Of a stretch of DNA of 64,000 nucleotides, positions 45,027-57,200 are shown piece after piece. The DNA lies in NCBI GenBank assembly GCA_025506515.1, contig CM046452.1, forward strand, positions 46,315,562-46,379,561, in the 5' to 3' direction. The notes beneath the pieces are model-generated. The model was not told the origin of the DNA. It searched no databases and saw only the letters and a list, made by a program, of their open reading frames with translations. A program made the translations under genes and the position numbers. Every line of letters starts with the position of its first letter. Positions within the stretch are counted from its first letter, which is position 1. The DNA comes from Flaveria trinervia. Its lineage: Eukaryota; Streptophyta; Magnoliopsida; Asterales; Asteraceae.

Positions 45027-45218
45027 TAAGGGTATGTTTGGTATATGGTAATGGAATGGACGAAAGAATAGAATGAATAAGAGAATGGAATGGATAAGAG
45101 AATGAAATGAATCATTACATTCCATTGTTCTGTTTGGTTGCCCTTTAGTAATAAATAATCATATCTTTGTTTTATTTGTTAGGTATAAAAATCGAAGCAA
45201 TGTAGTGTAAAAGTAGTT

Positions 45219-45721
45219 ATGAGGGTGATGGTGAGCGAAGGTGGTGGCCGGAGGTGGTTTCCGGCGGCAGTGGTTTCCGGCGGCGGTGGTTTCCGGAGGC
45301 AGTGGTGGCCGGCGGTGGTTTCCGGCGCCTGTTTCCGGCGGCGGTGGTGGCCGACGGTGGTTTCCGGCGGCGGTGGTGGCCCACGGTGGTTTCCGGTGGC
45401 AGTGGTGGTCGACGGTAGTTTCCGGTGGCGGTGGTGGTCGGCGGTGGTTTCCAGTGTCGGTGGTGGCCAGCGGTGGTTTCCAGTGGTGGTGGTGGCTGGC
45501 AGTGGTTTTCGTTGGCGGCAGTTGCCGGCAGCAGTGGTAGCCGACGGTGGTGGCTGGCGGTGGTTTTCGACGGCGGTGGTGGCCGGAGGTGGTTTCCGGA
45601 GGCAGCGGTGGCCTTAGGTGGTTTCTTGCGATGTCGGTGGTGGCCTTCGAAGGTGGTTTCTTGCGATGGCGGTGGTGGCCTTCGGAGGTGGTTTCTTGCG
45701 GTGGTGGTTCTCGGCAACGGC
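45219..45721. repeat. 29-bp GC-rich minisatellite (left part)
   Basis: A GGTGGTTTCCGGCGGCGGTG-type unit repeats with TTTCC starts at 45361, 45390, 45419 and 45448, a 29-bp period. Because 29 is not a multiple of 3, Trp/Val/Gly-rich open frames appear in every frame; none is a gene. The array resumes after the second LTR. Confidence 0.85.
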
Positions 45722-45892
45722 TGTAACATCTGGTAATTTTGGGTTAAATTAAAGTTAACATTGTTAAGTTCTTGTATGGACTAATTTTGTCATTTATAAA
45801 ACTTGTGAATTTGTTATGCTTATTCTTTGTTGCCTTTAATTTTCTAATCAAACTAATTATTATGATAATAATAAATAAGTAATAATAATAAC

Positions 45893-45927
<35 letters not shown>

Positions 45928-48149
45928 TAACAACTTATAAAAATTATAAAACTTAAAAAGATTTGAAACTTAAAAGTTATGGGGTTAGTTTTGTCAATTT
46001 ATAAACTTAAAAAGAAAGTTTAAAGCATAAAATAATAAGCCTTCGAAAGTTGAGGGGCTAATTGTGTAAATTATTTAAAAACCAACCAAACCCCCCTTTT
46101 AACCCCCGTTTTTTCCGGCCGATCACCGGCCACCGCCGGCCGACTTCCGGCGGCCTTAAAAACCCACCAAAACCTTCGAAATCGACCCCAAAACCATTTC
46201 AAAATGTTCTTGTGAGTAATTCGAACCTAATGCGGCTAAAAATAATTGAGAATTAAACGTCGGCTACCACCCAATCGAGTTCGGTAACCGAAAGCTTTTA
46301 TCTCGAACCGTTGAGCCATAAAGAATCAATAATAACTCATTAATCGATCATATTGAATCGTTTAACAATCCCTGATCTAACTACACTCTCAATTCCACCT
46401 GAAACCCACACAAACATCTCCTTCGATTACTCCTTTCATCGCAATTTGCTACGCACTCGAACACCACTTTCGGGACTTCAAAACGTGAAATTTTTAGAGG
46501 GCTTTTAATCCTTATCATCATACGAAACTACCCACGAGTTTAATTTGTTTTCTATCATCGTTTTCCTACCTGTTGGTTTCTGACGTAGTCGCGGTTGTTC
46601 AACGTAGTGTTCGTCATTCATCCATCTTCAAATCGGGTAATTTAACATATTTATAAACTCGAAATTACATGGGGAATCAAAGCCTTATGTTAATTTTGGT
46701 AATCGTTATCAATTGATGATCAATTTAATCCAAGAACATTCTAGGGTTCATTGGATTTGGGGGTTCCTGATTAAATGTGTTTTTAAGTTATTAAAACAAA
46801 GCTTTAACACGGCTACGGCCTTAGATCGCTGGTAAGGTGCATGCCCCATAAACCTGAGGTCCCCGTTCGAATCCGGGGAACCCCATATTTTTGTTTTAAG
46901 GCTTTTTGGCCTTTAAAATGAATATTAAAATTTTCTAAAAATTATAGAAAATTATTTTATAAACCTAGTTTATTTTAAAATCAAATAATTAATTTTTCTG
47001 TAATTATTTGGTTAAAAAAATTACCGTCTTATTTTTATTAAAAATTCTAAAGCTAATGTTATAGAAAACTTACTTTTATTTAAAACTTAGATTTTAAATA
47101 ATAGTTTTTTTTAATATTTCAAACGTCGCCTTTAAATTATTTAAATCATGCTAATCGCATTTAGTTATAAACATCTTATTTAAACTCAATAAATCTTATA
47201 AATGTTTTCTCTTCTCATCTTTATATAAAATACAAATATATTTCCTACCATTTATTCCAAATTGTTTTCCATTCGTTAAATATAATTGTTGTCAAAACCC
47301 CAAATACCAAATTGAAACCCTAGTCTCGTTTAACCATTAATTATATTATAAACTTTAACCTTGTAAATATATATTTGTTTTAGGTGCATTGTGAAAGACT
47401 ACGTTGAAACATTGCTTATTATTATTCATATTAATCACCAATTATATATTATTTGATCAAGTGAGTATTTCTATACCCCTTTTTCATATTTTCACACTTT
47501 GGGGTGAAAGATGTTACTTTATAAACCTTGCACTTGTAAACGTTTGATTCTTGTAAACTTATGGCATTTCACCTGTATGTTGTAACTAGTTGAACTTTGT
47601 AGCTACCATGTAATATCGAATATATGTACAATCATTAACTATTGCTAGCCTAGCGAAGTCATAGATCTATGGGCCAGACAAGCCTGCTTGGTTGATCCAA
47701 GTACACTTAGCTAATCGTATATACTTTTAAACGTTTGAGACTTGTAAAACTTTGTCGAGGTTTGATTGTGCATTTCTGTCTTACATCCCTAGTTTACTTT
47801 GTTCTCTATTTACAACATGAATTGCCATCTTTTATATACTTATGTATTACAAACTATGGAAATCTCACCAACATTATTGTTGACCTTTCATTTTTAACAT
47901 GTTTCAGGAAATACTCAAGCTTGATTTCTACTCTTTGAAGCTTACATATCTAGGAATGGACCTGGATAAATAAATGAAATAAAATGACTTGTTATGTTTA
48001 TTTTATTTCTTTGAGACTTATGATTGTAACGGTACAATTGGAATTTATGATTAATATATATATTTGGGATTATTAATAGCGTTATGTGGCTGTGAACGAT
48101 CTTAACTCTCACTACTTGACGTTTCCGCCGTCAAGGTTGGGGTGTGACA
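45722..48149 (+). mobile_element. Gypsy solo LTR, tandem copy 1
   Basis: TGTAACATCTGG to GGGGTGTGACA, 2,428 bp, is inserted in the minisatellite. The preceding 5 bp are ACGGC and the 5 bp after copy 2 are GCGGC, a target duplication with one mismatch. Internal landmarks are a (TAA)n run near 45890-45930, a CCGGCC-rich stretch near 46115 and a tRNA-like segment at 46815-46882. No coding sequence is present. Confidence 0.9.
46815..46882 (+). other. tRNA-Met-like segment in LTR copy 1
   Basis: CCCCATAAACCTGAGG resembles a Met anticodon arm (CAT), followed by CCCCGTTCGAATCCGGGG, a T-arm-like hairpin with a B-box. Copy 1 lacks one G that copy 2 has in this hairpin. The acceptor and D arms are not convincing, so it is treated as tRNA- or SINE-derived. 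Confidence 0.55.
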
Positions 48150-48202
48150 GCGGCGGTGGCCTTCGGAGGTGGTTTCTTGCGGTGGTGGTTCTCGGCAACG
48201 GC
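48150..48202. repeat. Duplicated minisatellite flank between the two LTR copies
   Basis: The 53 bp between the LTRs start like the sequence after copy 2 (GCGGCGGTGGCCTTCGGAGG) and end like the sequence before copy 1 (CTCGGCAACGGC). They contain no primer site or purine tract, so the pair is a tandem duplication of LTR plus flank, not a two-LTR element. Confidence 0.88.
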
Positions 48203-48373
48203 TGTAACATCTGGTAATTTTGGGTTAAATTAAAGTTAACATTGTTAAGTTCTTGTATGGACTAATTTTGTCATTTATAAAACTTGTGAATTTGTTATGC
48301 TTATTCTTTGTTGCCTTTAATTTTCTAATCAAACTAATTATTATGATAATAATAAATAAGTAATAATAATAAC

Positions 48374-48408
<35 letters not shown>

Positions 48409-50633
48409 TAACAACTTATAAAAATTATAAAACTTAAAAAGATTTGAAACTTAAAAGTTATGGGGTTAGTTTTGTCAATTTATAAACTTAAAAAGAAAGT
48501 TTAAAGCATAAAATAATAAGCCTTCGAAAGTTGAGGGGCTAATTGTGTAAATTATTTAAAAACCAACCCAAACCCCCCTTTTAACCCCCGTTTTTTCCGG
48601 CCGATCACCGGCCACCGCCGGCCGACTTCCGGCGGCCTTAAAAACCCACCAAAACCTTCGAAATCGACCCCAAAACCATTTCAAAATGTTTCTTGTGAGT
48701 AATTCGAACCTTAATGCGGCTAAAAATAATTGAGAATTAAACGTCGGCTACCACCCAATCGAGTTCGGTAACCGAAAGCTTTTATCTCGAACCGTTGAGC
48801 CATAAAGAATCATAATAACTCAATTAATCGATCATATTGAATCGTTTAACAATCCCTGATCTAACTACACTCTCAATTCCACCTGAAACCCACACAAACA
48901 TCTCCTTCGATTACTCCTTTCATCGCAATTTGCTACGCACTCGAACACCACTTTCGGGACTTCAAAACGTGAAATTTTTAGAGGGCTTTTAATCCTTATC
49001 ATCATACGAAACTACCCACGAGTTTAATTTGTTTTCTATCATCGTTTTCCTACCTGTTGGTTTCTGACGTAGTCGCGGTTGTTCAACGTAGTGTTCGTCA
49101 TTCATCCATCTTCAAATCGGGTAATTTAACATATTTATAAACTCGAAATTACATGGGGAATCAAAGCCTTATGTTAATTTTGGTAATCGTTATCAAATGA
49201 TGATCAATTTAATCCAAGAACATTCTAGGGTTCATTGGATTTGGGGGTTCCTGATTAAATGTGTTTTTAAGTTATTAAAACAAAGCTTTAACACGGCTAC
49301 GGCCTTAGATCGCTGGTAAGGTGCATGCCCCATAAACCTGAGGTCCCCGGTTCGAATCCGGGGAACCCCATATTTTTGTTTTAAGGCTTTTTGGCCTTTA
49401 AAATGAATATTAAAATTTTCTAAAAATTATAGAAAATTATTTTATAAACCTAGTTTATTTTAAAATCAAATAATTAATTTTTCTGTAATTATTTGGTTAA
49501 AAAAATTACCGTCTTATTTTTATTAAAAATTCTAAAGCTAATGTTATAGAAAACTTACTTTTATTTAAAACTTAGATTTTAAATAATAGTTTTTTTTAAT
49601 ATTTCAAACGTCGCCTTTAAATTATTTAAATCATGCTAATCGCATTTAGTTATAAACATCTTATTTAAACTCAATAAATCTTATAAATGTTTTCTCTTCT
49701 CATCTTTATATAAAATACAAATATATTTCCTACCATTTATTCCAAATTGTTTTCCATTCGTTAAATATAATTGTTGTCAAAACCCCAAATACCAATTGAA
49801 ACCCTAGTCTCGTTTAACCATTAATTATATTATTAAACTTTAACCTTGTAAATATATATTTGTTTTAGGTGCATTGTGAAAGACTACGTTGAAACATTGC
49901 TTATTATTATTCATATTAATCACCAATTATATATTATTTGATCAAGTGAGTATTTCTATACCCCTTTTTCATATTTTCACACTTTGGGGTGAAAGATGTT
50001 ACTTATAAACCTTGCACTTGTAAACGTTTGATTCTTGTAAACTTATGGCATTTCACCTGTATGTTGTAACTAGTTGAACTTTGTAGCTACCATGTAATAT
50101 CGAATATATGTACAATCATTAACTATTGCTAGCCTAGCGAAGTCATAGATCTATGGGCCAGACAAGCCTGCTTGGTTGATCCAAGTACACTTAGCTAATC
50201 GTATATACTTTTAAACGTTTGAGACTTGTAAAACTTTGTCGAGGTTTGATTGTGCATTTCTGTCTTACATCCCTAGTTTACTTTGTTCTCTATTTACAAC
50301 ATGAATTGCCATCTTTTATATACTTATGTATTACAAACTATGGAAATCTCACCAACATTATTGTTGACCTTTCATTTTTAACATGTTTCAGGAAATACTC
50401 AAGCTTGATTTCTACTCTTTGAAGCTTACATATCTAGGAATGGACCTGGATAAATAAATGAAATAAAATGACTTGTTATGTTTATTTTATTTCTTTGAGA
50501 CTTATGATTGTAACGGTACAATTGGAATTTATGATTAATATATATATTTGGGATTATTAATAGCGTTATGTGGCTGTGAACGATCTTAACTCTCACTACT
50601 TGACGTTTCCGCCGTCAAGGTTGGGGTGTGACA
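48203..50633 (+). mobile_element. Gypsy solo LTR, tandem copy 2
   Basis: It is 2,431 bp and nearly identical to copy 1, with only scattered single-base indels (for example in A- and T-runs near 48660 and 50004). The repeat period is 2,481 bp. A 67-residue open frame at 50219-50422 is identical to one at 47735-47938, but it is only LTR sequence. Confidence 0.9.
49300..49368 (+). other. tRNA-Met-like segment in LTR copy 2
   Basis: It is the same segment as 46815-46882, with the complete hairpin CCCCGGTTCGAATCCGGGG, including a canonical B-box GGTTCGAATCC. Confidence 0.6.
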
Positions 50634-50850
50634 GCGGCGGTGGCCTTCGGAGGTTGTTTTCGGCAGTGGTTTCCGACGCCGGCCGTGGCCGGTGGTGGTG
50701 GCCTTTAGTGGTTTCCGGTGGCGGCGGCGGTGGCGGTGTCCGGCGATAGTGTTCCCGGGATAGTGGTGGCTAGTGGTGGTTGCTGGTGACGAGCGATCTT
50801 GGTGGTCGGTGGTGGTTGTTGTGGCGGTGGTGTTGGTGACTAATGATGGA
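50634..50850. repeat. GC-rich minisatellite (right part)
   Basis: The GGTGGTTTCCGG-type repeat continues after LTR copy 2, with more divergence, then gives way to GGAATGGAATGA-type terminal sequence. Confidence 0.8.
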
Positions 50851-51023
50851 AGAATGTATGAAATGAAAAAAAGGGAGAGTGGATGGAATGAATTTGAGGG
50901 AATGGAATCAACTACGTAATGGTTCATTCCATTACCTCCACCAACTAAACATGTTTTTATTCATTCACCCTCAATAGATCATTTCATTCCGTCCTTCATT
51001 CCTGCATACCAAACGCTACCTAA

Positions 51024-53155
51024 ATCCTTATAACAATTAAAATTAGGTGGGAAGTAATGGTAGTTGGATTATTGAGTGCTAAAGTCAAACTCTTAGGCTA
51101 TAGAAAGCTATATGTGATTTAATTAAGGTTTTAAGATTAAAATCCAAACTTTAGTTTAAGGTTTCTTACAATATAGTTTTTCTAATGTATTTATTAGTAG
51201 GTTAGTTCTATGATACACATATTTAATAAATAAAATATTCAATTATTATTAATAAAAATTATACATTATAAAATCATGTTTGAAGATAAAATATGATGTT
51301 AATTACATATAAATAACTATTTTAAGTATAATATTTTAACTCTCTTATGTAAAAAAATTATACCATTTTTAACTCTTTTATGTAAAAATTTTATTTTTAA
51401 ACATTCGTTTTAAGATTTATTATAAAAGATATTATTTTTTATAAAAATCTTGTTTTAAAAAATCTGGTTTGTAATTATTCTGATTGTTTTAATAAGATTG
51501 TTTTAAAATATTTCACCTGTTTATAATTTTTTTAAAAAACAAAACGACTTAAAATATTTTGTTTAAAAACTGTTTAGAGTTTTATAAAATTTCATATTAT
51601 ATATACTTTAGTTTCTTGTTATATAGATTTTGATTAAAAGATGTGATTTCTAATTGCTTCATAATATCTATTCTAATAAAAGATAGTTTGATTTTTTAAA
51701 AATTAGATAAAGAGATAAACATAGTAATTAATAATATTTTTAATCAGAATTTATAGGAGTATTTAAATTACTATAATAAATTTCTAGAGGTAAAATTGAT
51801 TTGTGGATGTCTAAAAAAATGACAAGTGGCAAAAACATAAGTTAAAAAAAAAGACAAGTGACAAAAGGAACCTTGTTTTATTAAAAGTTATAGATTTAAT
51901 TTAAAAATGTTTTCTTTTTTACATTAGTTCAATTCTTTGTGTTTCACTATAGTATGGTGTATTCATTTGATACCTATTTTGATGAGATGAACCTAATGTA
52001 ATAAATGTTTTATTTAGTGATGTTTTAACATTTAATCATGATCGAATTGTAATCATGTAATCTTATCTATTCATACTCTTGAATTGGTTAAATATCTAAG
52101 TCAAATCCAACCTAAACAAGATAGGTATAACACTTTTTCCTATATATGGATTATGGATGATCATCTTGCCCCTTTCATGAACAAATTCGAATGCATTCTT
52201 CACCACCTTTTAGGGCCCTATCTTCTGTGTTCTCCATACTCGCTACTAAGTGATAGGGTGTTCTCAGACATGTCATTCAACATAAGGATACGATGTGTTC
52301 ATATGAGTAAACAATGTCCCCTAGCACCCAAAACAATCAACTAGCTGTTTCCTTTGCGAGTATTAAAATTGCTGAATCATCACAATTTTATAGTCTTCTA
52401 CAAGTATAATTTTTATTCTTTCATGTACTTTTATTTGTTGTGATGATACCAGCTACTCCATTTTATTGCCTTGAACTAATCAGAATGAGACAATTATGTA
52501 TTGTTTAGGAAAAATGCTACACCTGGTTATGTTTGTGTGTTACATATCTTCTTTACATATGACTTTGCTAATAGTATTTTAGTTAAAGAAATACAGTTAT
52601 TCATGTTTTTCAAGTTCAGTTTTCTACAATTTATCGTTTAAAAGCCCCACAAAGAATCAATATAACTTTCTTATTTATTTACCTTGTAAAATTATTACCA
52701 GAATACTTCTTTTAAAAATTATCATCAGAATACTTCTTTTAAAAATTATTACCAGAATACTTTTTTAAAGAACATAAAGAACAAAATAAATCATTTATAT
52801 TTTTTAGTTTGAACATTTTATAAAAAATAAGATAACGATTGAAGTACAGTATTCATTCATCCATCTTGAAATTCAAAGAAATTAAAAAAGAATTTCTTTA
52901 TAAAACACACATCTGCAAGTAATGTGAAGTACATGTTTTAGGTTAACAAAACCATATAAACAAATTATTTTTGATAATTTTGATGAAACATATATGCGTG
53001 CGTAGGTACGTAAAATTTAAAATACATTTGAATAAATTAGTTTTAAGGTATTTTATGTATATAACATCCACGTTACTATAAACTTAATTGCAAAGGTCGG
53101 TGAAATTTTATTATATATTTAAGTATATTGATGTATGCGTTTACAGTAGAATTGT
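51024..53155. other. AT-rich DNA, no gene seen
   Basis: 51230-51860 is the diverged partner of 43000-43800. An 86-residue open frame at 52084-52344 has no features I recognise and no coding signal I trust. Several TTTTAAAAATTAT-AGAATACTT repeats lie near 52690-52760. Confidence 0.5.
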
Positions 53156-53275
53156 TACCCAAAAGGCGTTGTTGCCTTGATGGTAATTAATCCTTCTCTC
53201 ACTACCAACTTGGGTTCCAAACTCAGCCCCAATATATCCAATGCTACTTTTGTTCTTAGATTTTTTTTTTTCTTT
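53156..53275 (+). mobile_element. Possible SINE fragment
   Basis: GTTGCCTTGATGGTAATTAA (A-box-like) is followed about 35 bp later by TTGGGTTCCAAACTCAGCCCC (B-box-like) and then, within 50 bp, a T-rich tail. This is the layout of plant tRNA-derived SINEs. The boxes are imperfect and no target duplication was found. Confidence 0.35.
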
Positions 53276-55899
53276 CAGTTTTTCCTTTTGCTTTCAATAT
53301 ATTTCTCTCTCTAGATTACTTTTTTCTGTCGATTGGTTGAGTAATGTCTCTGGACAATAACCTCAAGCGTAGCCTTTTGTTATTTTTCGAATTGGCTTTT
53401 ATATCATGAACTTATAATAAAGTTTCGGAAAAACTAATTTTTTTACATTCTTATTTTTATGTATGTGTCAATGCAATTTCAAGTTCATCTATATTTTGAT
53501 GTAAATTTTGTTGAGATCCAAATTAGGTCAAATGTAAAACGCTTTCATGCTAATTTTTATGCATGTTTTTAATTGGTTTATGTTTTGATGTGGATTTTAT
53601 TTGAAAACGAGTGTGGTTATATGTTTTCATTCGATAATATAAATTCTATTAACTTTATATTTTGATATAAATTTAGTTTGGAAACGAGTCAGGATAATTC
53701 TTGTCTATACTTTATCATGTCACGTATGATACAATCGCAACACGCGGGTATATTTACTAGTTTATAAGTAAAAAGTAATATTTTTACAAATATGAACCTT
53801 CAATACAAATTATACGATTAGCGTTTTTATTCTTTTTGTAATCGTGATTGTTTAGTATTATGAAATGAAACATATCTTATACCACCATGAGTTAAATGTG
53901 ACTATATATATCTTTTATATCACTGTCTATGACTGTACCACTAAAAAAATAAAAATATTATAATCATTGTCATACAAATAAACACATGGCATACAGTCTT
54001 AAAAATTATGGCCATAACCTTGATAATAATTAATTGATGATAACAGTTCTTGAACACCTCGTGCCTTGGATCATTAGGGGTAAATTAATGTTTTCTTATA
54101 TAATAATCAAAACGTAATTTTGTCCATATGTTTAAATGTGAACGCAATCGTCGTTTTCTACTTAACAAGTATATTTTTATACATTTAATTATATATTATT
54201 CTAGATTTAAAGGCATTATAAAAAGTATATTTTATACATTTAATTATATTTTTCTAACCGGACACATGTCGTTAATATCTTAATTAAGATAACACTACCT
54301 TTCATATTTAAATAATTAAACACGCAATGTCAACTAAAATTATTAAGCTGATTACGAGATAAATAATTCATCGTAATTTATTTAATATAATATATAAATT
54401 AATATATATTTAGATGCTACCTATAGATTTGTTATAATACCGGTTTCGCAAATAAAAACTATTTCATATGTTTTTCAACCTTGTATGACATTAATAATTA
54501 TAAATTATAAGTTTATAACTTTCCGTTCAAATATAAATATTACCATCAAAAGTTTACGCAAGATTACTATAACATTAAAATAACATAAGTTACATCATTA
54601 TTTTATGATACATTATATAAGTTACATCCAATTAGGATGATAATGATAGTTTAGCTAATAATTAGCTTTAACATAACAACAAACAACATAAAAGATAAAT
54701 ATAAAATTATTAGTGAAATGTAACAATTAAACCAGTGATCCACAATGTATGATATTTTGACAATCTCGAGCTTTTTTCAGGTGGTGTATGCACCTCCCGA
54801 GCATCTCAAGGGTTTTCAAGACTTGATTCCCTAGATAAATAAGCAGGGTAACCCTCCACCAAAAGATTTTTTTCAAGTTGTAAATGATCTCCCCGTGCAA
54901 GTACAATGCTTATGAAAGTTGATCAGTTTGTACGAATAAATTTTGTCAAGCATAGCTCCAATTACGGGGGTGTGATAAATTAATTATGAAGCCGTGTTTC
55001 AGGCTAGTCATGAGGGCGTGCTTAATGAGGGATGGTCCCATGCTTGGATTTCAATGCTTGTTTTTTTTTAATTTATGCGAAGTATGCTTCTTTTGTCCAT
55101 TTTAGCCTTTTGAACTCCTAAAAACACAATTTAAATTTTTTAGTTCAATTTAAGAATCCAATTAGCTCCAAACATCAGTGTTGGAGTACTTGTAGTTGCA
55201 TTACTAGAAAACAAATGACAAAATAGATAGCCAATATTGCATGGTTAATTATTAATTATACAATATAAAATAAACAAATCCCTTAGAATAACAACTCACT
55301 CATTTTGACCACGTGCAATTATCAAATGGCTAAGGAGATGGTGAATGTATTGGGGCAAAAGGATCTTGCGGTTACCTACTTTTGGTTTTGCTTGAGTTAA
55401 CATTTTCCGTTCCAATTTGGTCCTACAATGCCTTGCGTATTGCACTACTCTCTATATCCTTAGTTTTCTCATCTGGAAATGTGTGATACGCTGACATTCC
55501 TGATATCACCTGTTACTTCATTTTTTGTTCTGTTTGAATACCTAGATAGACTCCAAACAAGATGATAAATGTTATGTGCATACTCTCGGCGAGTCTAAAC
55601 GAAACTACTTAATCATCCCTTGGGTTAGAGTTATTTATGTTAAACCTGAAAGATGCTAAAAATTCGAGAGTTAGTTTAAAAATAGATGGTATGTTATTTG
55701 AAAACAAGTGTTTTCACTGAAGATTTAACAAATTACTATATCTTTCCAGCTGTTCGACGGATGATAATTTGTCATCTTCAACTCAGAGATGTTCATTTTC
55801 AGCGCTTTGTAACAAATATTTCAATCTATCATGACACCGCCTTTCACATCTTCCGTTAAACTGTAAGTAGGATTGGGCACCTGGTATCAAGTTAAGGTG
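53276..55899. other. AT-rich DNA, no gene seen
   Basis: 53935-54390 is the diverged partner of 39815-40260. A short stretch near 54780-54910 reads VVYAPPEHLKGFQDLIP in one frame and may be a relic of a coding sequence I cannot identify. Nothing else is supported. Confidence 0.45.
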
Positions 55900-56595
55900 T
55901 GTAAGAAATACATGTTAAGGCTGATACAACTCAAACACTTAAAGTCTCCTGCATGCATGCACAAGTGCATTGAAGAAGAATGCTTTGGAAGTTTCACACA
56001 TGCAACAGAAATATTCTAAGTGTGAAATCTTCCAAATCCAAGGTCAATATCTTTCGAAGCCAAAGATGAAGTCTTCCGAAGCTTCAGAGACAAAGTCTTC
56101 CGAAGCCAACACTTGAAGACAGATTTCTTCCAAAGACTTTTAGTATACATGCTTTATCTGATGTACTTTACATAAAGCTGGACCCCTTTCCGCTGCAACT
56201 CTGTAAAGTCACCAACTTGCATGAGTTGGTGAAAAGGTCCATGCTTTTAGTAACTGTACATTGAGGTCTTGAGTTTGTAACTTTCTACTTCATGTACTTT
56301 ATCCTTTTTGTAATATATTAGGATGTGAGCTATGGCATATCATAGTCACAAGTCAGAAGGCAATCTGCTTTTTGACTCTACAATTGATTTTGTTTTGTAT
56401 CTAGTCAATTGTATCCAGCTGGCTTTCATAGTATGGCCGGCTATAGGATGCAGTATATCTATCTCAAGTACTTGTAACTTTGCTTTATGCTTTGTAGCAC
56501 TTGTAATAGAACTTGAGAAGGCAATATACTGCAATCTTGAAAACTAGCTCCTTATGTATTTGCTATCTTGTTCTGTCACTTATTCACTTGTGTTC
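55900..56595 (+). mobile_element. Copia family B LTR, 3' end missing
   Basis: It starts TGTAAGAAATACATG and matches the family B LTRs, including TTCCGAAG motifs at 55980-56140. It stops at CACTTGTGTTC, where a family A LTR starts at the next base. About 110 bp of its 3' end are absent. Confidence 0.88.
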
Positions 56596-57182
56596 TGTAG
56601 ATACATATGTACCTAGTTTAGGAGCTCAATGTAAAATGTCTTTCATGTCTTACGTAGATGTAATTGAATGGGTATGAATGAAATGTAATGCGTTTGTGAT
56701 GCTTATAATGTTTAATATTTCATTGTTTATTATGTGATAACACATATTGAACTAACTATATAGGTTTGTGGTTGTTTACGTAGTTCTTAGTCAATAATGT
56801 TTGAGAAACGTGTTTAAACTTGATTATGTGAGTTCTCATGCGAATGGACCATGCTAATGGACCATACGCATGAATACTTCATGCTAATGAACCAGTCACA
56901 CGACTGAACTAGGAGACTGGATCAGTCGCACGATTGAGACATAAGATTGACTCAGTCGCACGACTGGACCTTCAGTCGTGAGGATGAATCAACTGCATGC
57001 TTCAGTCGCACGACTGAACCATGCTAATGGTTCAGTCGTACGAATGGAAAGCCCTAACCTATAAATACCACTTAATTCGTGGAAAAACATAATAATTAGA
57101 TTACCTACGCACAAAATCATACCCTAGCCGTCCAGAGACTCAACAAAACTTGTTCCAAGTTCATAATGTTTTGGTCCTAACA
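56596..57182 (+). mobile_element. Copia family A 5' LTR, internally shortened
   Basis: It runs from TGTAGATACATATG to TGGTCCTAACA, 587 bp, followed by a primer binding site. About 150 bp near its 3' end are missing relative to the 732-bp copy at 3368-4099. The motif cluster lies at 56830-57045 and TATAAATA at 57060-57067. Confidence 0.9.
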
Positions 57183-57184
57183 AG

Positions 57185-57200
57185 TGGTATCAAAGTCTTG
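57185..57200 (+). promoter_or_regulatory. Family A primer binding site
   Basis: TGGTATCAAAGTCTTG, two bases after the LTR, is an initiator tRNA-Met complement (TGGTATCAGAGC) with drift. Confidence 0.82.

Larger units (their letters stand above)
45027..51023. mobile_element. PIF/Harbinger-like non-autonomous element with nested LTRs
   Basis: TAA at 45027-45029 and 51021-51023 fits the TWA target duplication of PIF/Harbinger elements. The ends are inverted: GGGTATGTTTGGTAT at 45030, and GGTAGCGTTTGGTAT read inward from 51020 (11 of 15 identical). Next to each end are matching GGAATGGAATGA-type stretches. Between them are a 29-bp GC-rich minisatellite and two gypsy LTR copies. No transposase is present. 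Without the LTR unit and its duplicate the element is about 1.1 kb. Confidence 0.6.

Noticed and set aside
45219..45736. Long Trp/Val/Gly-rich or His/Pro-rich open frames on both strands
   Set aside because: They come from a 29-bp minisatellite, which opens every frame; composition and repetition are not protein-like.
48150..48202. Internal region of a very short two-LTR element
   Set aside because: The 53 bp match the minisatellite flanks and hold neither primer binding site nor polypurine tract.
46815..49368. Functional tRNA-Met gene
   Set aside because: T-arm and anticodon-like parts are present, but acceptor and D arms do not pair convincingly and the segment is part of an LTR.
47735..50422. 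Two identical 67-residue open frames (47735-47938 and 50219-50422)
   Set aside because: They are the same piece of LTR present twice because the LTR is duplicated; no coding support.
52084..52344. 86-residue open frame as a host gene
   Set aside because: There is no recognisable domain, no homologue I know, and it is isolated in AT-rich DNA.
54780..54910. Possible coding exon
   Set aside because: Only a short readable stretch, with stops close by and no recognised family; mentioned in the spacer entry only.
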